A DNA stretch of 64,000 nt from Paraburkholderia terricola (GCF_900142195.1 NZ_FRAB01000007.1:62001-126000), one strand, 5' to 3'; counted from the first letter of the stretch, positions 1 through 9,341 are shown. Numbers and translations: made by a program. Notes: generated from the letters alone by a model not told the origin.

Positions 1-85
1 GTTCTTCGGGAAGAATCGCGTCGAGCGATTCGACAACCGGACAGGGCACTGCGGAGGAAACGGAGGTGGAGGATGAAGTCGGCAT
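1..85 (-). CDS. N-terminal fragment of an unidentified protein (cut by window edge)
   Basis: Reading the minus strand from an ATG at 85, 28 codons stay open to the window edge and begin MPTSSSTSVSS, a Ser/Thr-rich start followed by a more ordinary sequence ending in ESLDAILPEE. The gene would be divergent from ldhA. In related genomes an FAD-dependent oxidase often neighbours a 2-hydroxyacid dehydrogenase, but nothing in these 28 residues proves that. No clear Shine-Dalgarno sequence precedes the ATG, so the start is provisional. Confidence 0.4.
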   Translation of the reverse strand, partial: MPTSSSTSVSSAVPCPVVESLDAILPEE

Positions 86-522
86 GATCGATACGTGAAT
101 GTCAGGACGCAAAGGAGCAAGCGGCCTCGCCGGCAATACCGCCGGCGAGGCCGTCGGTCCGATCATTCACTGAACCGCGCGATTGCGCAAGTTGATTGCG
201 CAAGTTTTTTGACCGTGCCTTGCCGCCAGGCGCCGCAATGATCGACGTGTCCAAACGCCGCCAGGCGCAATTGGCGCCACGCGCAATGAGCCGATGCCAT
301 AGCCGATGCAATGAGCCGACTCCAGACCTGCGCCTCGCGCGCTCCAGACGAATGACCTCAGCAATCGAGCGATCGTGCTGACTCACGAATCGACGGGTTG
401 GTCAGCCCTCCGCGCCATGCATTGGCTACCGTATACTGGCTAGCCCACCGCCTATATGCCGCGCCCCTCAGTTCGCCTCGATTCGCCTGTTCAGCGCCGG
501 CACGCAATTCACGGAGCCGCTC
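86..522. other. Intergenic region between the partial gene and ldhA
   Basis: This 437-nt divergent spacer contains a perfect hairpin (122-153, listed separately) and AT-richer sequence nearer ldhA with a possible -10 (TATACT, 432-437) lacking an obvious -35. Short reading frames here have arginine-rich, shadow-like composition and I do not call them genes. Confidence 0.5.
122..153. repeat. Perfect 13-bp inverted repeat, 6-nt loop
   Basis: CGGCCTCGCCGGC (122-134) is exactly complementary to GCCGGCGAGGCCG (141-153) around the loop AATACC. No T-run follows on either strand, so it is not a standard intrinsic terminator. It lies between divergent genes, where a terminator is not expected for either of them. 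Confidence 0.6.
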
Positions 523-1521
523 ATGCGCATGATCCTGTTCAGCAGCCGCCAGTACGACAGCGACACATTCACCGAAGCCAATGCCGCGCACGCTTATGAA
601 CTGCGCTTTCAGGAGTCGCATCTCGACCTGGAAACCGCCGTGCTCGCGCAGGGCTATGACGTGGTCTGCCCGTTCGTCAACGACACCGTCGACGCGGCCG
701 TGCTCGAACGTCTCCATGCCGGCGGCACCCGCCTGATCGCGCTGCGCTCCGCCGGCTTCAATCACGTCGACCTGGCCGCGGCCGAGGCTCTCGGCATGAC
801 GGTCGCGCGCGTGCCGGCCTATTCGCCGCACGCGGTCGCCGAACACGCGGTCGGTCTCATCCTCGCGCTCAATCGGCGCTTGCCGCGCGCCGTCGCGCGC
901 ACACGTGAAGGCGATTTCTCGCTGCATGGGCTGCTCGGTTTCGATCTGCACGGCAAGACCGTCGGGGTGATCGGCACCGGCATGATCGGCCGCGTGTTCG
1001 GACGCATCATGGCGGGCTTCGGCATGCAGGTGCTCGCCTACGACCCAGGCACGCCGGCCGACGATCTGCTCGCGCTCGGCGCGCGCTACGTGCCGCTCGA
1101 CACGCTGCTCGCCGAGTCGGACGTCGTCAGTCTGCATTGCCCGCTGGTGCCGGCCACCTACCATATGATCGACAGCCGCGCGCTCGCGAGGATGAAACGC
1201 GGCGCGATGCTGATCAACACGGGCCGTGGCGGTCTCGTCGAAAGCAATGCGCTGATCGGCGCGTTGAAGGACGGCCAGCTCGGCCATCTCGGGCTCGACG
1301 TGTACGAGGAGGAAGGCGGCCTCTTTTTCGAGGACCACTCGAACCTGCCGTTGCAGGACGACGTGCTCGCGCGTCTGTTGATGTTCCCGAACGTGATCGT
1401 CACGGCGCACCAGGCGTTCTTCACGCGCGAGGCGATGAGCGAGATCGCGCAGACCACGCTCGGCAACGTCGCGGCATGGCGGGCCGGCACGCCGCGCAAT
1501 GTGGTGAGTCCCGCTGGTTAA
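523..1521 (+). CDS. ldhA: D-lactate dehydrogenase (NAD-dependent 2-hydroxyacid dehydrogenase)
   Basis: This is a cytoplasmic enzyme predicted to reduce pyruvate to D-lactate with NADH. The 332 residues match the roughly 330 of fermentative LdhA. Visible features are the substrate-domain segment VPAYSPHAVAEHAVGL, the Rossmann dinucleotide motif GVIGTGMIGRVFG near residue 147, and the catalytic Arg (TGRGG), Glu (DVYEEE) and His (TAHQAF) in the family order. The ATG at 523 has GGAG 7 nt upstream. The gene appears monocistronic, with an unrelated convergent gene downstream. Other 2-hydroxyacid substrates are possible, since the D-2-hydroxyacid dehydrogenase family is broad, but the N-terminal pattern (SSRQYDSDTF...) and the length favour LdhA. 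Confidence 0.9.
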   Translation: MRMILFSSRQYDSDTFTEANAAHAYELRFQESHLDLETAVLAQGYDVVCPFVNDTVDAAVLERLHAGGTRLIALRSAGFNHVDLAAAEALGMTVARVPAYSPHAVAEHAVGLILALNRRLPRAVARTREGDFSLHGLLGFDLHGKTVGVIGTGMIGRVFGRIMAGFGMQVLAYDPGTPADDLLALGARYVPLDTLLAESDVVSLHCPLVPATYHMIDSRALARMKRGAMLINTGRGGLVESNALIGALKDGQLGHLGLDVYEEEGGLFFEDHSNLPLQDDVLARLLMFPNVIVTAHQAFFTREAMSEIAQTTLGNVAAWRAGTPRNVVSPAG

Positions 1522-1605
1522 GCGCCAGTTTGGGCAGCAGCCTCAAGCGAGCCGCGCTCGCGGACCCCAAGCGCGAGCCCTAAGCGCCAACCCCAAGCAC
1601 CAACC

Positions 1606-2223
1606 TCAATCGCCGCCTTCGCTCGTCAGCGTGGTCGGGCGGAGCGCGGTGCGGGCGTCGTCCGCGGCGCCGCAGATTTCGCGCAATAGCGCCGCCTCGC
1701 GCTCATGCACTTCCACCGGAAACCAGCGCGCCCCCGCGTCGGCCAGATAGCGCGCGCGATGCTGGCCGTTGCGAAACGCCACCACGCCTTCGCGCTCCAG
1801 ACCCAGCCAGCCCAGCAGACCGGGCGCGCGACGCGTCGAGATCGTCACATACGGCATTTGCGGAATGCGCGGGTTCTCAGGATCGAGAAATTCGCGTATG
1901 CCGCGCACCTTGCCCGAGTGCCATTCGGCCACCGGCTTCAGAACATAATCGGTGTTGTCGCGGTCCGCGCAAACGAGCAGCTTGCGCACGTCGACGAGCA
2001 CGACTTGATGCCGCGTGCCGTCCGCGTCGAAAACGCGTTGCAGGCATACGTGGTCGTACCATGGATGGTGATGCAAAGGCACGATCCAGACCGTGCCGGC
2101 AGAAGCCGGCATGGCGGCCGACGATGATTTGGACAAGGACAAAGGCAGGCTCGATAAGCTGGCGAAAACTCGCCAGCGCGTTAAAAGAGCGCTAACGCTA
2201 CGAGCCGATTGTGAAAGAGGCAT
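1606..2223 (-). CDS. Conserved protein resembling plasmid fertility-inhibition factors
   Basis: This is a 205-residue soluble protein. The first 37 residues are Ser/Leu/Arg-rich and look weakly conserved; from Met38 (ATG at 2112) the sequence is well ordered (TVWIVPLHHHPWYDHV), so the real start may be 2112. A segment near residues 149-161 reads FRNGQHRARYLAD, which resembles the G-x-H-R-x-R box of ParB-fold and plasmid fertility-inhibition (FiwA-like) proteins. That assignment is from memory of the family and is not certain. There is no signal peptide or membrane segment. The gene is alone between convergent ldhA and a divergent crotonase gene, with no plasmid or conjugation genes nearby, so an actual anti-conjugation role is unproven. 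Confidence 0.6.
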   Translation of the reverse strand: MPLSQSARSVSALLTRWRVFASLSSLPLSLSKSSSAAMPASAGTVWIVPLHHHPWYDHVCLQRVFDADGTRHQVVLVDVRKLLVCADRDNTDYVLKPVAEWHSGKVRGIREFLDPENPRIPQMPYVTISTRRAPGLLGWLGLEREGVVAFRNGQHRARYLADAGARWFPVEVHEREAALLREICGAADDARTALRPTTLTSEGGD

Positions 2224-2351
2224 GACAGGCCACCGTATTAATCACACTGCATGAGCGGACTGCATAAGCATGCTTCGTGCACGCACTCCATGAGCGCTCG
2301 GGAACGCGCCTCGTCACGGAAGGGAACACGCTGACATCTACGGAAACGACG

Positions 2352-3173
2352 ATGATAACCACCCAAAATTTCAATGAACATGTGCGTATCGAAGCCGACG
2401 AGGATACGGGCGTCGCGACCCTCGTTCTCGAGCGGCCCGCGCGGCGCAATGCCGTCGACCGCCCCACCGCCGATGCGCTCGCCGCCGCGTTCCGCCGCTT
2501 CGAAGCGGAGCCGGCCTGGCGCGCGGCGGTGCTGTTCGGCGCGGGCGGCACGTTTTGCGCGGGCGCGGATCTCAGCGCGCTCGCCGACGATACGCGCCGC
2601 AACGAACTGCACGCCGACGGCAGCGGTCCAGGGCCGATCGGCCCGACGCGCATGAGCTTCAGCAAGCCGGTGATCGCGGCGATCGCCGGACATGCGGTGG
2701 CGGGCGGTCTGGAACTGGCTGCGATGTGCGATCTGCGGGTCGTCGAGGAAGACGCGGTGCTCGGCGTGTTCTGCCGGCGTGTGGGCATTCCGCTGATCGA
2801 CGGCGGCACGATCCGCTTGCCGCGTTTGATCGGACTGTCGCGGGCGCTCGACCTCATCCTCACCGGACGCGCGGTGAACGCGCGGGAAGCGCTCGACTTC
2901 GGGCTCGCCAACCGCGTCGTCGCGAAAGGCGAGGCGCGCGCGGCGGCCGAGCGTCTCGCTGCCGAACTGGCAGCCTTCCCGCAAGCGGCGCTGCTGGCCG
3001 ACCGCCGCTCGGCGCTGGAAAACAGCCTGCTCGACGACTTCGCCGAGGCGCTGCGACGCGAAGGCGCGGGCGGCTATCAGGCGGTATTCGACGAGGGCGT
3101 CGCGGGCGCCGCGCGTTTTGCGCAAGGCGCCGGCCGTCACGGCAACGCGCTCGATCCAGACGAAAGCACCTGA
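2352..3173 (+). CDS. Enoyl-CoA hydratase/isomerase (crotonase) family protein
   Basis: This is a 273-residue crotonase-fold enzyme that should act on an acyl-CoA thioester. The oxyanion-hole segment GTFCAGADLSAL (66-77) and the region AGGLELAAMCD (117-127) carrying Glu121 are present. The second catalytic glutamate of true hydratases (the PE of FGQPE in the rat enzyme) aligns with Cys141 in GVFCRRVGIP, so water addition by the two-glutamate mechanism is doubtful; isomerase or another crotonase chemistry is possible. I chose ATG 2352 (MITTQNF) because it opens the conserved domain and has GGAA upstream; a GTG at 2277 would add 25 unconserved residues. The gene stands alone, so the substrate cannot be inferred from context. 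Confidence 0.8.
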   Translation: MITTQNFNEHVRIEADEDTGVATLVLERPARRNAVDRPTADALAAAFRRFEAEPAWRAAVLFGAGGTFCAGADLSALADDTRRNELHADGSGPGPIGPTRMSFSKPVIAAIAGHAVAGGLELAAMCDLRVVEEDAVLGVFCRRVGIPLIDGGTIRLPRLIGLSRALDLILTGRAVNAREALDFGLANRVVAKGEARAAAERLAAELAAFPQAALLADRRSALENSLLDDFAEALRREGAGGYQAVFDEGVAGAARFAQGAGRHGNALDPDEST

Positions 3174-3380
3174 TGGCGCACAGCCGTCGCCCGGCGGAAA
3201 AGTACATTCCGTAGCGGCTTTTCAGCAAAAAACAACAGCCGCCTCGACGGCCAGCGGAACTGTTTTGACTTAGGTAGAATCCCCTACTGCTTTACCCTTG
3301 CACAGCGCATGCGTTTTCGCCCCGAAAACGCGCGTCTGTCGCGCGGCGCTTCACGTCGCGCCGAATCCCGTTCGATCATC

Positions 3381-4547
3381 ATGCCTTTGCCCCTGCTCGC
3401 TCTCGCCGTTGCCGCCTTCGGCATCGGCACCACCGAATTCGTCATCATGGGGCTGTTGCCCGATGTCGCGCGCGATCTGTCCGTCTCGATCCCGGCGGCG
3501 GGCATGCTGGTGTCGGCTTATGCGCTCGGCGTCACGATCGGCGCGCCGATCGTTGCGATCGCAGTCGCCAACATGCCGCGCAAGAAAGCGTTGATGAGCC
3601 TGATCGGCGTGTTCATCGTCGGCAATCTGCTGTGCGCGATCGCGCCGGGCTACGCGGTGCTGATGGCCGCGCGCATCGTCACGGCGTTCTGCCACGGCGC
3701 GTTCTTCGACATCGGCTCGGTGGTGGCCGCGGGTCTCGTTGCGCCGAACCGTCGCGCGCAAGCCATCGCGCTGATGTTCACCGGCCTGACGCTCGCCAAC
3801 GTGCTCGGCGTGCCGCTCGGCACCGCGCTCGGCCAGGCGGTCGGCTGGCGCGCGACCTTCTGGGCGGTAACGGTCATCGGCGTCGTCGCGGCGGCCGCGC
3901 TCGCCGTGTGCCTGCCCGCCAGGATCGAGATGCAGAAAGCGAGCCTCATGCGCGAATTCAGCGTCTTGAAGAACCCGCAAGTGCTGATGGTGCTCGGCGT
4001 CAGCGTGCTCGCGTCGGCCAGCCTCTTTTCCACCTTCACGTACATCACGCCGATTCTCGAGGACGTGACCGGCTTCACGCCGCATGCCGTCACTCTCGTG
4101 CTGTTGCTGTTCGGCCTCGGCTTGACGGTCGGCAGCACGCTCGGCGGCAAGCTCGCGGACTGGCGGCTGATGCCTTCGCTGGTGGCGTTTCTGCTGGCGA
4201 TCGTCGTGATCCTGACGATCTTCGCCGGCACGATGCACAGCGAAATTCCCGCGATGATCACGATTTTCGCGTGGGGCGTGCTGGCCTTCGCGATCGTCCC
4301 GCCGCTGCAAATGCTGATCGTCGACCGCGCGAGTCACGCGCCGAATCTGGCGTCGACCTTGAACCAGGGGGCGTTCAATCTCGGCAATGCGACGGGCGCC
4401 TGGCTCGGCGGCATGGCGATCGGCGCGGGCGCGCCGCTCACCACCTTGCCGTGGCTCGGCGTGGCGACGTCGATCGGCGCGCTCGCGCTGACGCTGTGGT
4501 CCGTGTCGATCGACCGGCGCGCGCAACGCATGGCGGTCGCAGGGTAA
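3381..4547 (+). CDS. MFS transporter, DHA1 (AraJ/YdhP-like) drug or sugar exporter
   Basis: This is an inner-membrane major facilitator of 388 residues with about twelve hydrophobic helices. The N-terminal motif GIGTTEFVIMGLLPDVA and the region LMAARIVTAFCHGAFFDIGS are typical of the proton-driven DHA1 exporters related to AraJ, YdhP and NepI. The cytoplasmic loop between helices 2 and 3 (ANMPRKKAL) is the usual basic motif A. ATG 3381 places the first helix at the very N terminus as in homologues; ATG 3309 would add 24 polar residues. Neither start has a strong Shine-Dalgarno sequence. The substrate cannot be read from sequence, and the neighbours (crotonase, lipoprotein) do not suggest one. 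Confidence 0.88.
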   Translation: MPLPLLALAVAAFGIGTTEFVIMGLLPDVARDLSVSIPAAGMLVSAYALGVTIGAPIVAIAVANMPRKKALMSLIGVFIVGNLLCAIAPGYAVLMAARIVTAFCHGAFFDIGSVVAAGLVAPNRRAQAIALMFTGLTLANVLGVPLGTALGQAVGWRATFWAVTVIGVVAAAALAVCLPARIEMQKASLMREFSVLKNPQVLMVLGVSVLASASLFSTFTYITPILEDVTGFTPHAVTLVLLLFGLGLTVGSTLGGKLADWRLMPSLVAFLLAIVVILTIFAGTMHSEIPAMITIFAWGVLAFAIVPPLQMLIVDRASHAPNLASTLNQGAFNLGNATGAWLGGMAIGAGAPLTTLPWLGVATSIGALALTLWSVSIDRRAQRMAVAG

Positions 4548-4666
4548 GCCAGCTGCGGATCTCCGCGGGCTAGCACGCTTGATGCTAGTTTCATCGCACA
4601 TTGCACGGCATTTCGCTGAGCGGGCCATGCGTTCATGGCGCCCACGCCGGCAATGCGGAGAACGCC

Positions 4667-6367
4667 ATGCAAACTCTGCCCTTGTCGCGCCGTTTTTACC
4701 TGCTGAGCGCGCTGATCTTTCTCTGTGCGATGACGTTCGGAAGTTGTGGGGGCGGCGGCGATGAAGCCGCGACCGGCGCGGCGACAGGCAGCGGCGCCGG
4801 CGGCACTAGCGGCTCGGGCGGCTCGGGCACGTCCTCGGGCGGCACCGCGATGTCCGCCAAGGGCGACGTCGTGACCTATCACAACGACATCGCGCGCACC
4901 GGCCAGTACCTCGACGAAACCATCCTGACGCCGGCCAACGTCAACGCGGCAAGCTTCGGCAAGGTCGGCTTTTTCGCCGTCGACGGCAAGGTCGATGGAG
5001 AGCCGCTCTTCGTCGGCTCGCTGGCGATCGCGGGCGGCACGCACAACGTGCTGTACGTCGTGACCGAACACGACAGCGTATTCGCCTTCGACGCCGACAC
5101 GGGCGCGCGACTATGGCAGGTCCGCACGCTGAAGGCGGGCGAAACGCCGAGCGACGACCTGGGCTGCGGGCAAATCACGCCGGAGATCGGCATCACGTCG
5201 ACGCCGGTGATCGACCGCTCGCGCGGACCTCACGGCACGATCTATGTCGTCGCGATGTCGAAGGATTCCGGCGGCGGCTACCATCAGCGCGTGCACGCGC
5301 TCGATCTCGCGACGGGCGCGGAACTGCTGAACGGACCCACCGAAGTCGCCGCAAGCTATCCGGGCAACGGCGCCAACAGTTCGAACGGACGCGTCGTGTT
5401 CGCGCCTTCGTCATATGCCGAGCGCGCGGGTTTGCTCCTGCTCAACGGCATGATCTACACGACGTGGACCTCGCATTGCGACGCGGGCGCTTACACCGGC
5501 TGGATCATCGCCTACAGCGCCGACACGTTGCAGCAGACCTCCGTGCTCAATGTCACGCCGAACGGTTCCGAGGGCGCCATCTGGATGAGCGGCGCGGGCC
5601 CCGCGTCGGATGGCTCGTCGATCTATCTGCTCGACGGCAACGGCACCTTCGATACCACGCTGAACGCAAACGGTTTTCCGGCTCGAGGCAACTTCGGCAA
5701 TACCTATCTGAAGCTGGGCACGGCGGGCGGGCTCTCGGTCGTCGATTACTTCGCGATGTCGAATATCGTGCAGGCGTCCGCCGTGGATGCGGATCTCGGT
5801 TCGGGCGGCGCGCTCGTGCTGCCCGATCTCACGGACGCGAGCGGCGCGGTTCGCCACCTCACGCTAGGGACGGGCAAGGACGACATCATCTACGTTCTGG
5901 ATCGCGAGTCGATGGGGAAATTCAACGCCGGCGGCAACAAAATCTACCAGGAGATCGCGGGGCAATTGAGCGGCGGCGAGTTCGGCATGGCGGCTTACTT
6001 CAACGGCCGGATTTATTTCGGTTCGGTGGGCGACCATCTGAAGGCCTTCACGATCACTAACGCGCGCTTGTCGGCAACGCCGACCGGCCAGAGCGCGATG
6101 ACTTTTCCTTATCCTGGGACCACGCCCAGCGTCTCGGCCAACGGCTCGGCGAACGGCATTGTGTGGGCGGCCGAGAACGGCAGCGTGGCGGCGTTGCATG
6201 CATTCGATCCGGCCAATCTCGCCACCGAGTTGTACAGCAGCAATCAGACGGGAACGCGCGATCACTTCGGCGCGGGGAACAAGTTCATCACGCCGATGAT
6301 CGCTCACGGGAAGGTGTATGTCGGCACGACGAATGGCGTGGCGGTGTTTGGGTTGCTCGAGGGATGA
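4667..6367 (+). CDS. Secreted lipoprotein with PQQ-like beta-propeller repeats
   Basis: This is a 566-residue exported protein. It starts with a signal sequence and a lipobox-like TFGSC at Cys27, followed by a Gly/Ser-rich linker (about 28-62) that would tether the folded domain to a membrane. The rest contains repeated strand patterns such as VLYVVTEHDSVFAFDADTGARLWQ, IYVVAMS and IYVLDRESMG, typical of PQQ-dehydrogenase-type propeller blades. No heme-binding CxxCH or clear PQQ catalytic set is visible, so it is probably a binding or scaffolding propeller and not a dehydrogenase. ATG 4667 has GGAG 7 nt upstream. Neither neighbour is functionally linked: an MFS exporter precedes it, and fahA ends 21 nt beyond its stop on the opposite strand. 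Confidence 0.75.
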   Translation: MQTLPLSRRFYLLSALIFLCAMTFGSCGGGGDEAATGAATGSGAGGTSGSGGSGTSSGGTAMSAKGDVVTYHNDIARTGQYLDETILTPANVNAASFGKVGFFAVDGKVDGEPLFVGSLAIAGGTHNVLYVVTEHDSVFAFDADTGARLWQVRTLKAGETPSDDLGCGQITPEIGITSTPVIDRSRGPHGTIYVVAMSKDSGGGYHQRVHALDLATGAELLNGPTEVAASYPGNGANSSNGRVVFAPSSYAERAGLLLLNGMIYTTWTSHCDAGAYTGWIIAYSADTLQQTSVLNVTPNGSEGAIWMSGAGPASDGSSIYLLDGNGTFDTTLNANGFPARGNFGNTYLKLGTAGGLSVVDYFAMSNIVQASAVDADLGSGGALVLPDLTDASGAVRHLTLGTGKDDIIYVLDRESMGKFNAGGNKIYQEIAGQLSGGEFGMAAYFNGRIYFGSVGDHLKAFTITNARLSATPTGQSAMTFPYPGTTPSVSANGSANGIVWAAENGSVAALHAFDPANLATELYSSNQTGTRDHFGAGNKFITPMIAHGKVYVGTTNGVAVFGLLEG

Positions 6368-6388
6368 GGGGTCCGTGGGTCCCGTGCC

Positions 6389-7693
6389 TTAGTTTCGCGC
6401 CGGCACGATCTCACCGACGCAGGTGCCGAAGCCCACGCGATAACCATCGCCCTGGCACCAGCCGGCAAGCGTCAGTTCGTCGCCGTCCTCGATGAAACCG
6501 CGCGTGCCGCCCTCCTTCAGCGCCAGCGGCTTCTTGCCGTTCCACGTCAATTCGAGCAGCGAGCCATACGAATCTTCCGTCGGTCCGCTGATCGTGCCCG
6601 AACCCATCAGATCGCCCACGCGCGTATTGCAGCCCGACACCGTGTGATGCGCGAGTTGCTGCGCCATCGTCCAGTACATGTGCTTGAAGTTGGTCCGCGA
6701 GATCGTGGTGGCCTGCTTGGCCTGCTGCGGGCGCAGCCTCACTTCGAGCGTGATGTCGAATGCATGCGCGCCATCGTGACGCAGATACGCGAGCGGCTGC
6801 GGTTCCTGCACCGGCTGCGCGACGCGAAACGGTTCGAGCGCTTCGAGCGTCACGATCCACGGCGAGATCGTCGTGGCGAATGTCTTCGCGTTGAACGGGC
6901 CGAGCGGCACGTATTCCCATTGCTGGATGTCGCGCGCGCTCCAGTCGTTCAGCAGCACCATGCCGAAGATATGCGCCTCGGCGTCCGCACACGCGATCGG
7001 CTCGCCCAACGCATTGCCGGCGCCGATCACGAAGCCCGTTTCCAGTTCGATATCGAGCTTGCGGCATGCGCCGAACACCGGACGCTCTTCGTCCGGCAGC
7101 TTCAATTGGCCGTTGGGACGGCGCACCGGCGTGCCGCTCACCACCACCGACGACGCGCGTCCGTTATAGCCGATCGGCATCTCTGACCAGTTCGGCAGCA
7201 GCGCATTCTTCGGATCGCGGAACATCGAGCCGACGTTCGTCGCGTGCTCCTTCGACGAATAGAAGTCGGTGTAGCCCGGAATCCGCACCGGCAGATGCAA
7301 CCGCGCATCGGCCGCACGCACCAGCGCCTTCGCGCGCAAGCCGGCGTTGTCGCGCAAGGTCGCGGTATCGCGCGCGAGCAGGTGACTCAACTGAATCCGC
7401 ACGCCGCGCCATGCATCGCGGCCGAGCGCGATGAAATCGTTCAACGTATCGCGCGCAAAAACATCGGCCTTCGACGCCGGCACGTTCAGCAATCCCGCCG
7501 CCTGCAACGCCGCCAGATCGACGATCTCGTCGCCGATTGCGACGCCCACGCGCCGCGCGTCGTTGTTGCTGTCGCTGAAAATACCGAACGGCAGATTCTG
7601 GATCGGGAAATCATGGTTCGAATCGTTGGCCGACTCGACCCAGCTCTTACGCGACGGATCGAGCGTCGCCTGAAGATCGCTCAATGCGCTCAT
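6389..7693 (-). CDS. fahA: Fumarylacetoacetase
   Basis: This hydrolase is predicted to perform the last step of tyrosine/phenylalanine/homogentisate catabolism, cleaving fumarylacetoacetate to fumarate and acetoacetate in the cytoplasm. The 434 residues fit the family. Recognisable signatures are the N-terminal segment [12 protein letters not shown], the metal/active-site region [35 protein letters not shown] and the C-terminal SGTISGPT. It overlaps the upstream hmgA stop codon by an ATGA arrangement (start 7693, hmgA stop 7690-7692), so translation is probably coupled. A longer reading frame to 7735 is less likely, because the coupled ATG has GGAG just upstream and fits the family N terminus. 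Confidence 0.96.
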   Translation of the reverse strand: MSALSDLQATLDPSRKSWVESANDSNHDFPIQNLPFGIFSDSNNDARRVGVAIGDEIVDLAALQAAGLLNVPASKADVFARDTLNDFIALGRDAWRGVRIQLSHLLARDTATLRDNAGLRAKALVRAADARLHLPVRIPGYTDFYSSKEHATNVGSMFRDPKNALLPNWSEMPIGYNGRASSVVVSGTPVRRPNGQLKLPDEERPVFGACRKLDIELETGFVIGAGNALGEPIACADAEAHIFGMVLLNDWSARDIQQWEYVPLGPFNAKTFATTISPWIVTLEALEPFRVAQPVQEPQPLAYLRHDGAHAFDITLEVRLRPQQAKQATTISRTNFKHMYWTMAQQLAHHTVSGCNTRVGDLMGSGTISGPTEDSYGSLLELTWNGKKPLALKEGGTRGFIEDGDELTLAGWCQGDGYRVGFGTCVGEIVPARN

Positions 7694-9036
7694 CGTTGCT
7701 CCGGATTGAAATGTTTCTTGAGGCCTTGCCAGCACTCGTAGTAATGCGCCTGCAATTGCGCGGTTTCGAGCGCGAAGCGGGTCGGCTTGATCAGCGTGCG
7801 CGTTTCGAACATGAAGGCCATCGTGTCGCCGACTTTGCTCGGCGTCGACGTGTCGCTGTGCGATGCCTTCTCGAACGTGTCGGCGTCCGGCCCGTGGCCT
7901 GTCATGCAGTTATGCAGACTCGCGCCGCCCGGCACGAAGCCCTCGGCCTTGGCGTCGTACACGCCGTGCACGAGGCCCATGAATTCGCTCGCCACGTTGC
8001 GATGGAACCAGGGCGGACGGAAGGTATCCTCGGCGGCGAGCCAGCGCGGCGGGAAGATCACGAAGTCGATCGCGTCGACGCCCGGTGTGTCGCTTTGCGA
8101 TTGCAGCACCAGAAAAATCGACGGGTCGGGATGGTCGAAGCTGATCGAGCCGATCGTGTTGAAGCGGCGCAAGTCGTACTTGTAGGGCGCGTAATTGCCG
8201 TGCCACGCGACCACGTCGAGCGGCGAATGGCCGATGTCCGCACGCCACAAGTTGCCGTTCATCTTGGCGACGAGTTCGAAATCGCCCTCGCGATCTTCAT
8301 ACGCCGCGTGCGGCGTGAGAAAGTCGCGCGGATTGGCGAGGCCGTTCGAACCGATCGGGCCGAGATCCGGCAGACGCAGCAGCGCGCCGAAGTTCTCGCA
8401 GATATAGCCGCGCGCCTGGCCGTTCGGCAGGCTCACCGCAAAGCGCACGCCGCGCGGGATCACCGCGATCTCGAACGGCTCCACGTCCAGCCGGCCCAGC
8501 TCGGTCGCGATATGCAGGCGCCCTTCCTGCGGCACGATCAGCAGTTCGCCGTCGGCGCTGTAGAAGAAGCGGTCCTTCATCGAACGGTTCGCCGCGTACA
8601 GGTGAATCGCGCAACCGCTCATCGATTCCGCCGCGCCGTTGCCCGCCATCGTCACCCAGCCGTCGATGAAATCGGTCGGCTCGGTCGGCATCGGCAAGGC
8701 ATCCCAGCGCAGCTGGTCAGGCGGCGTGGGCGGCACCTCGGCGAAATTCGCCACGAGCCGCTCCGAAGGTAGCGGCGCGAAAGGCTTATGCACGGCCGCC
8801 GGACGAATCCGGTACAGCCACGAACGGCGGTTGTGGCCGCGCGGCGCGGTGAACGCGGTGCCCGACAGTTGCTCGGCATACAGGCCATAGGCCGCGCGTT
8901 GCGGCGAATTGCGGCCTTGGGGCAAGGCGCCCGGCAAGGCTTCCGTGGCGAATTCGTTCGCGAAGCCCGATTGATAGCCCGGCTCGATTTCTAGCCGTGA
9001 GCCGGCGGTAGCCGGCGTACCGGTGGCGGTGTTCAT
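7690..9036 (-). CDS. hmgA: Homogentisate 1,2-dioxygenase
   Basis: This non-heme Fe(II) ring-cleaving enzyme converts homogentisate to maleylacetoacetate. The 448 residues match the family length, starting with the characteristic [19 protein letters not shown] region. The iron ligands lie in [18 protein letters not shown] (His and Glu) and the following [11 protein letters not shown] (His). The ATG at 9036 is preceded by GGAG at 8-nt spacing. With fahA it forms a two-gene operon; no maleylacetoacetate isomerase gene is adjacent, so that step must be encoded elsewhere. Paired palindromes upstream (9123-9156) are the probable control site. Confidence 0.97.
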   Translation of the reverse strand: MNTATGTPATAGSRLEIEPGYQSGFANEFATEALPGALPQGRNSPQRAAYGLYAEQLSGTAFTAPRGHNRRSWLYRIRPAAVHKPFAPLPSERLVANFAEVPPTPPDQLRWDALPMPTEPTDFIDGWVTMAGNGAAESMSGCAIHLYAANRSMKDRFFYSADGELLIVPQEGRLHIATELGRLDVEPFEIAVIPRGVRFAVSLPNGQARGYICENFGALLRLPDLGPIGSNGLANPRDFLTPHAAYEDREGDFELVAKMNGNLWRADIGHSPLDVVAWHGNYAPYKYDLRRFNTIGSISFDHPDPSIFLVLQSQSDTPGVDAIDFVIFPPRWLAAEDTFRPPWFHRNVASEFMGLVHGVYDAKAEGFVPGGASLHNCMTGHGPDADTFEKASHSDTSTPSKVGDTMAFMFETRTLIKPTRFALETAQLQAHYYECWQGLKKHFNPEQR

Positions 9037-9341
9037 GCAAGGTTCTCCGTTGAGGCTCGATCTTGTCGATTCCAGGCGGCCCGCGGCTCGATGCGCGAAC
9101 CGGTGGCGTCGCCGCAGGTGAATTTACGTATAGTAAAAGCAATTACGAATAGTGAAACTAACGTATACCCTGAAAACGACCCGGACAAGCCCCGGAAGCC
9201 CGTAACGACAAGCGTTCGGCCGATAACGTTATGAGCATTTTGTTCATGTGCGCACGGTGCGGACTGCTACCATCAATGGAATGCGGCAACCGAGTCGCGT
9301 TGCCGAGCGCCGAGCGCGTCCATTGCTAATCTCTCGCCTAC
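9037..9341. other. Divergent control region hmgA / EAL gene
   Basis: This 305-nt spacer contains the hmgA ribosome-binding site, the tandem palindromes at 9123-9156, a third partial copy (TAACGTATAC, 9159-9168) and a short perfect palindrome ATAACGTTAT (9223-9232). No reading frame with coding character is seen. The EAL gene start has no recognisable Shine-Dalgarno sequence. Confidence 0.55.
9123..9156. promoter_or_regulatory. Two tandem operator-like palindromes upstream of hmgA
   Basis: Site 1 is TTTAC-GTATA-GTAAA (9123-9137), a perfect palindrome in its arms. Site 2 is ATTAC-GAATA-GTGAA (9142-9156), an imperfect copy. Their centres are 19 bp apart, nearly two helical turns, which suits cooperative binding of a dimeric repressor on one face. 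Minus-strand -10-like sequence (TACTAT) lies inside site 1, so binding would block hmgA transcription. The regulator is not identified; an IclR-type gene lies 1-2 kb away but has a different palindrome of its own. Confidence 0.6.

Noticed and set aside
4570..4591. Terminator after the MFS gene (CTAGCA/TGCTAG)
   Set aside because: Stem of only 6 bp with a weak TTTC tail; too little to call.
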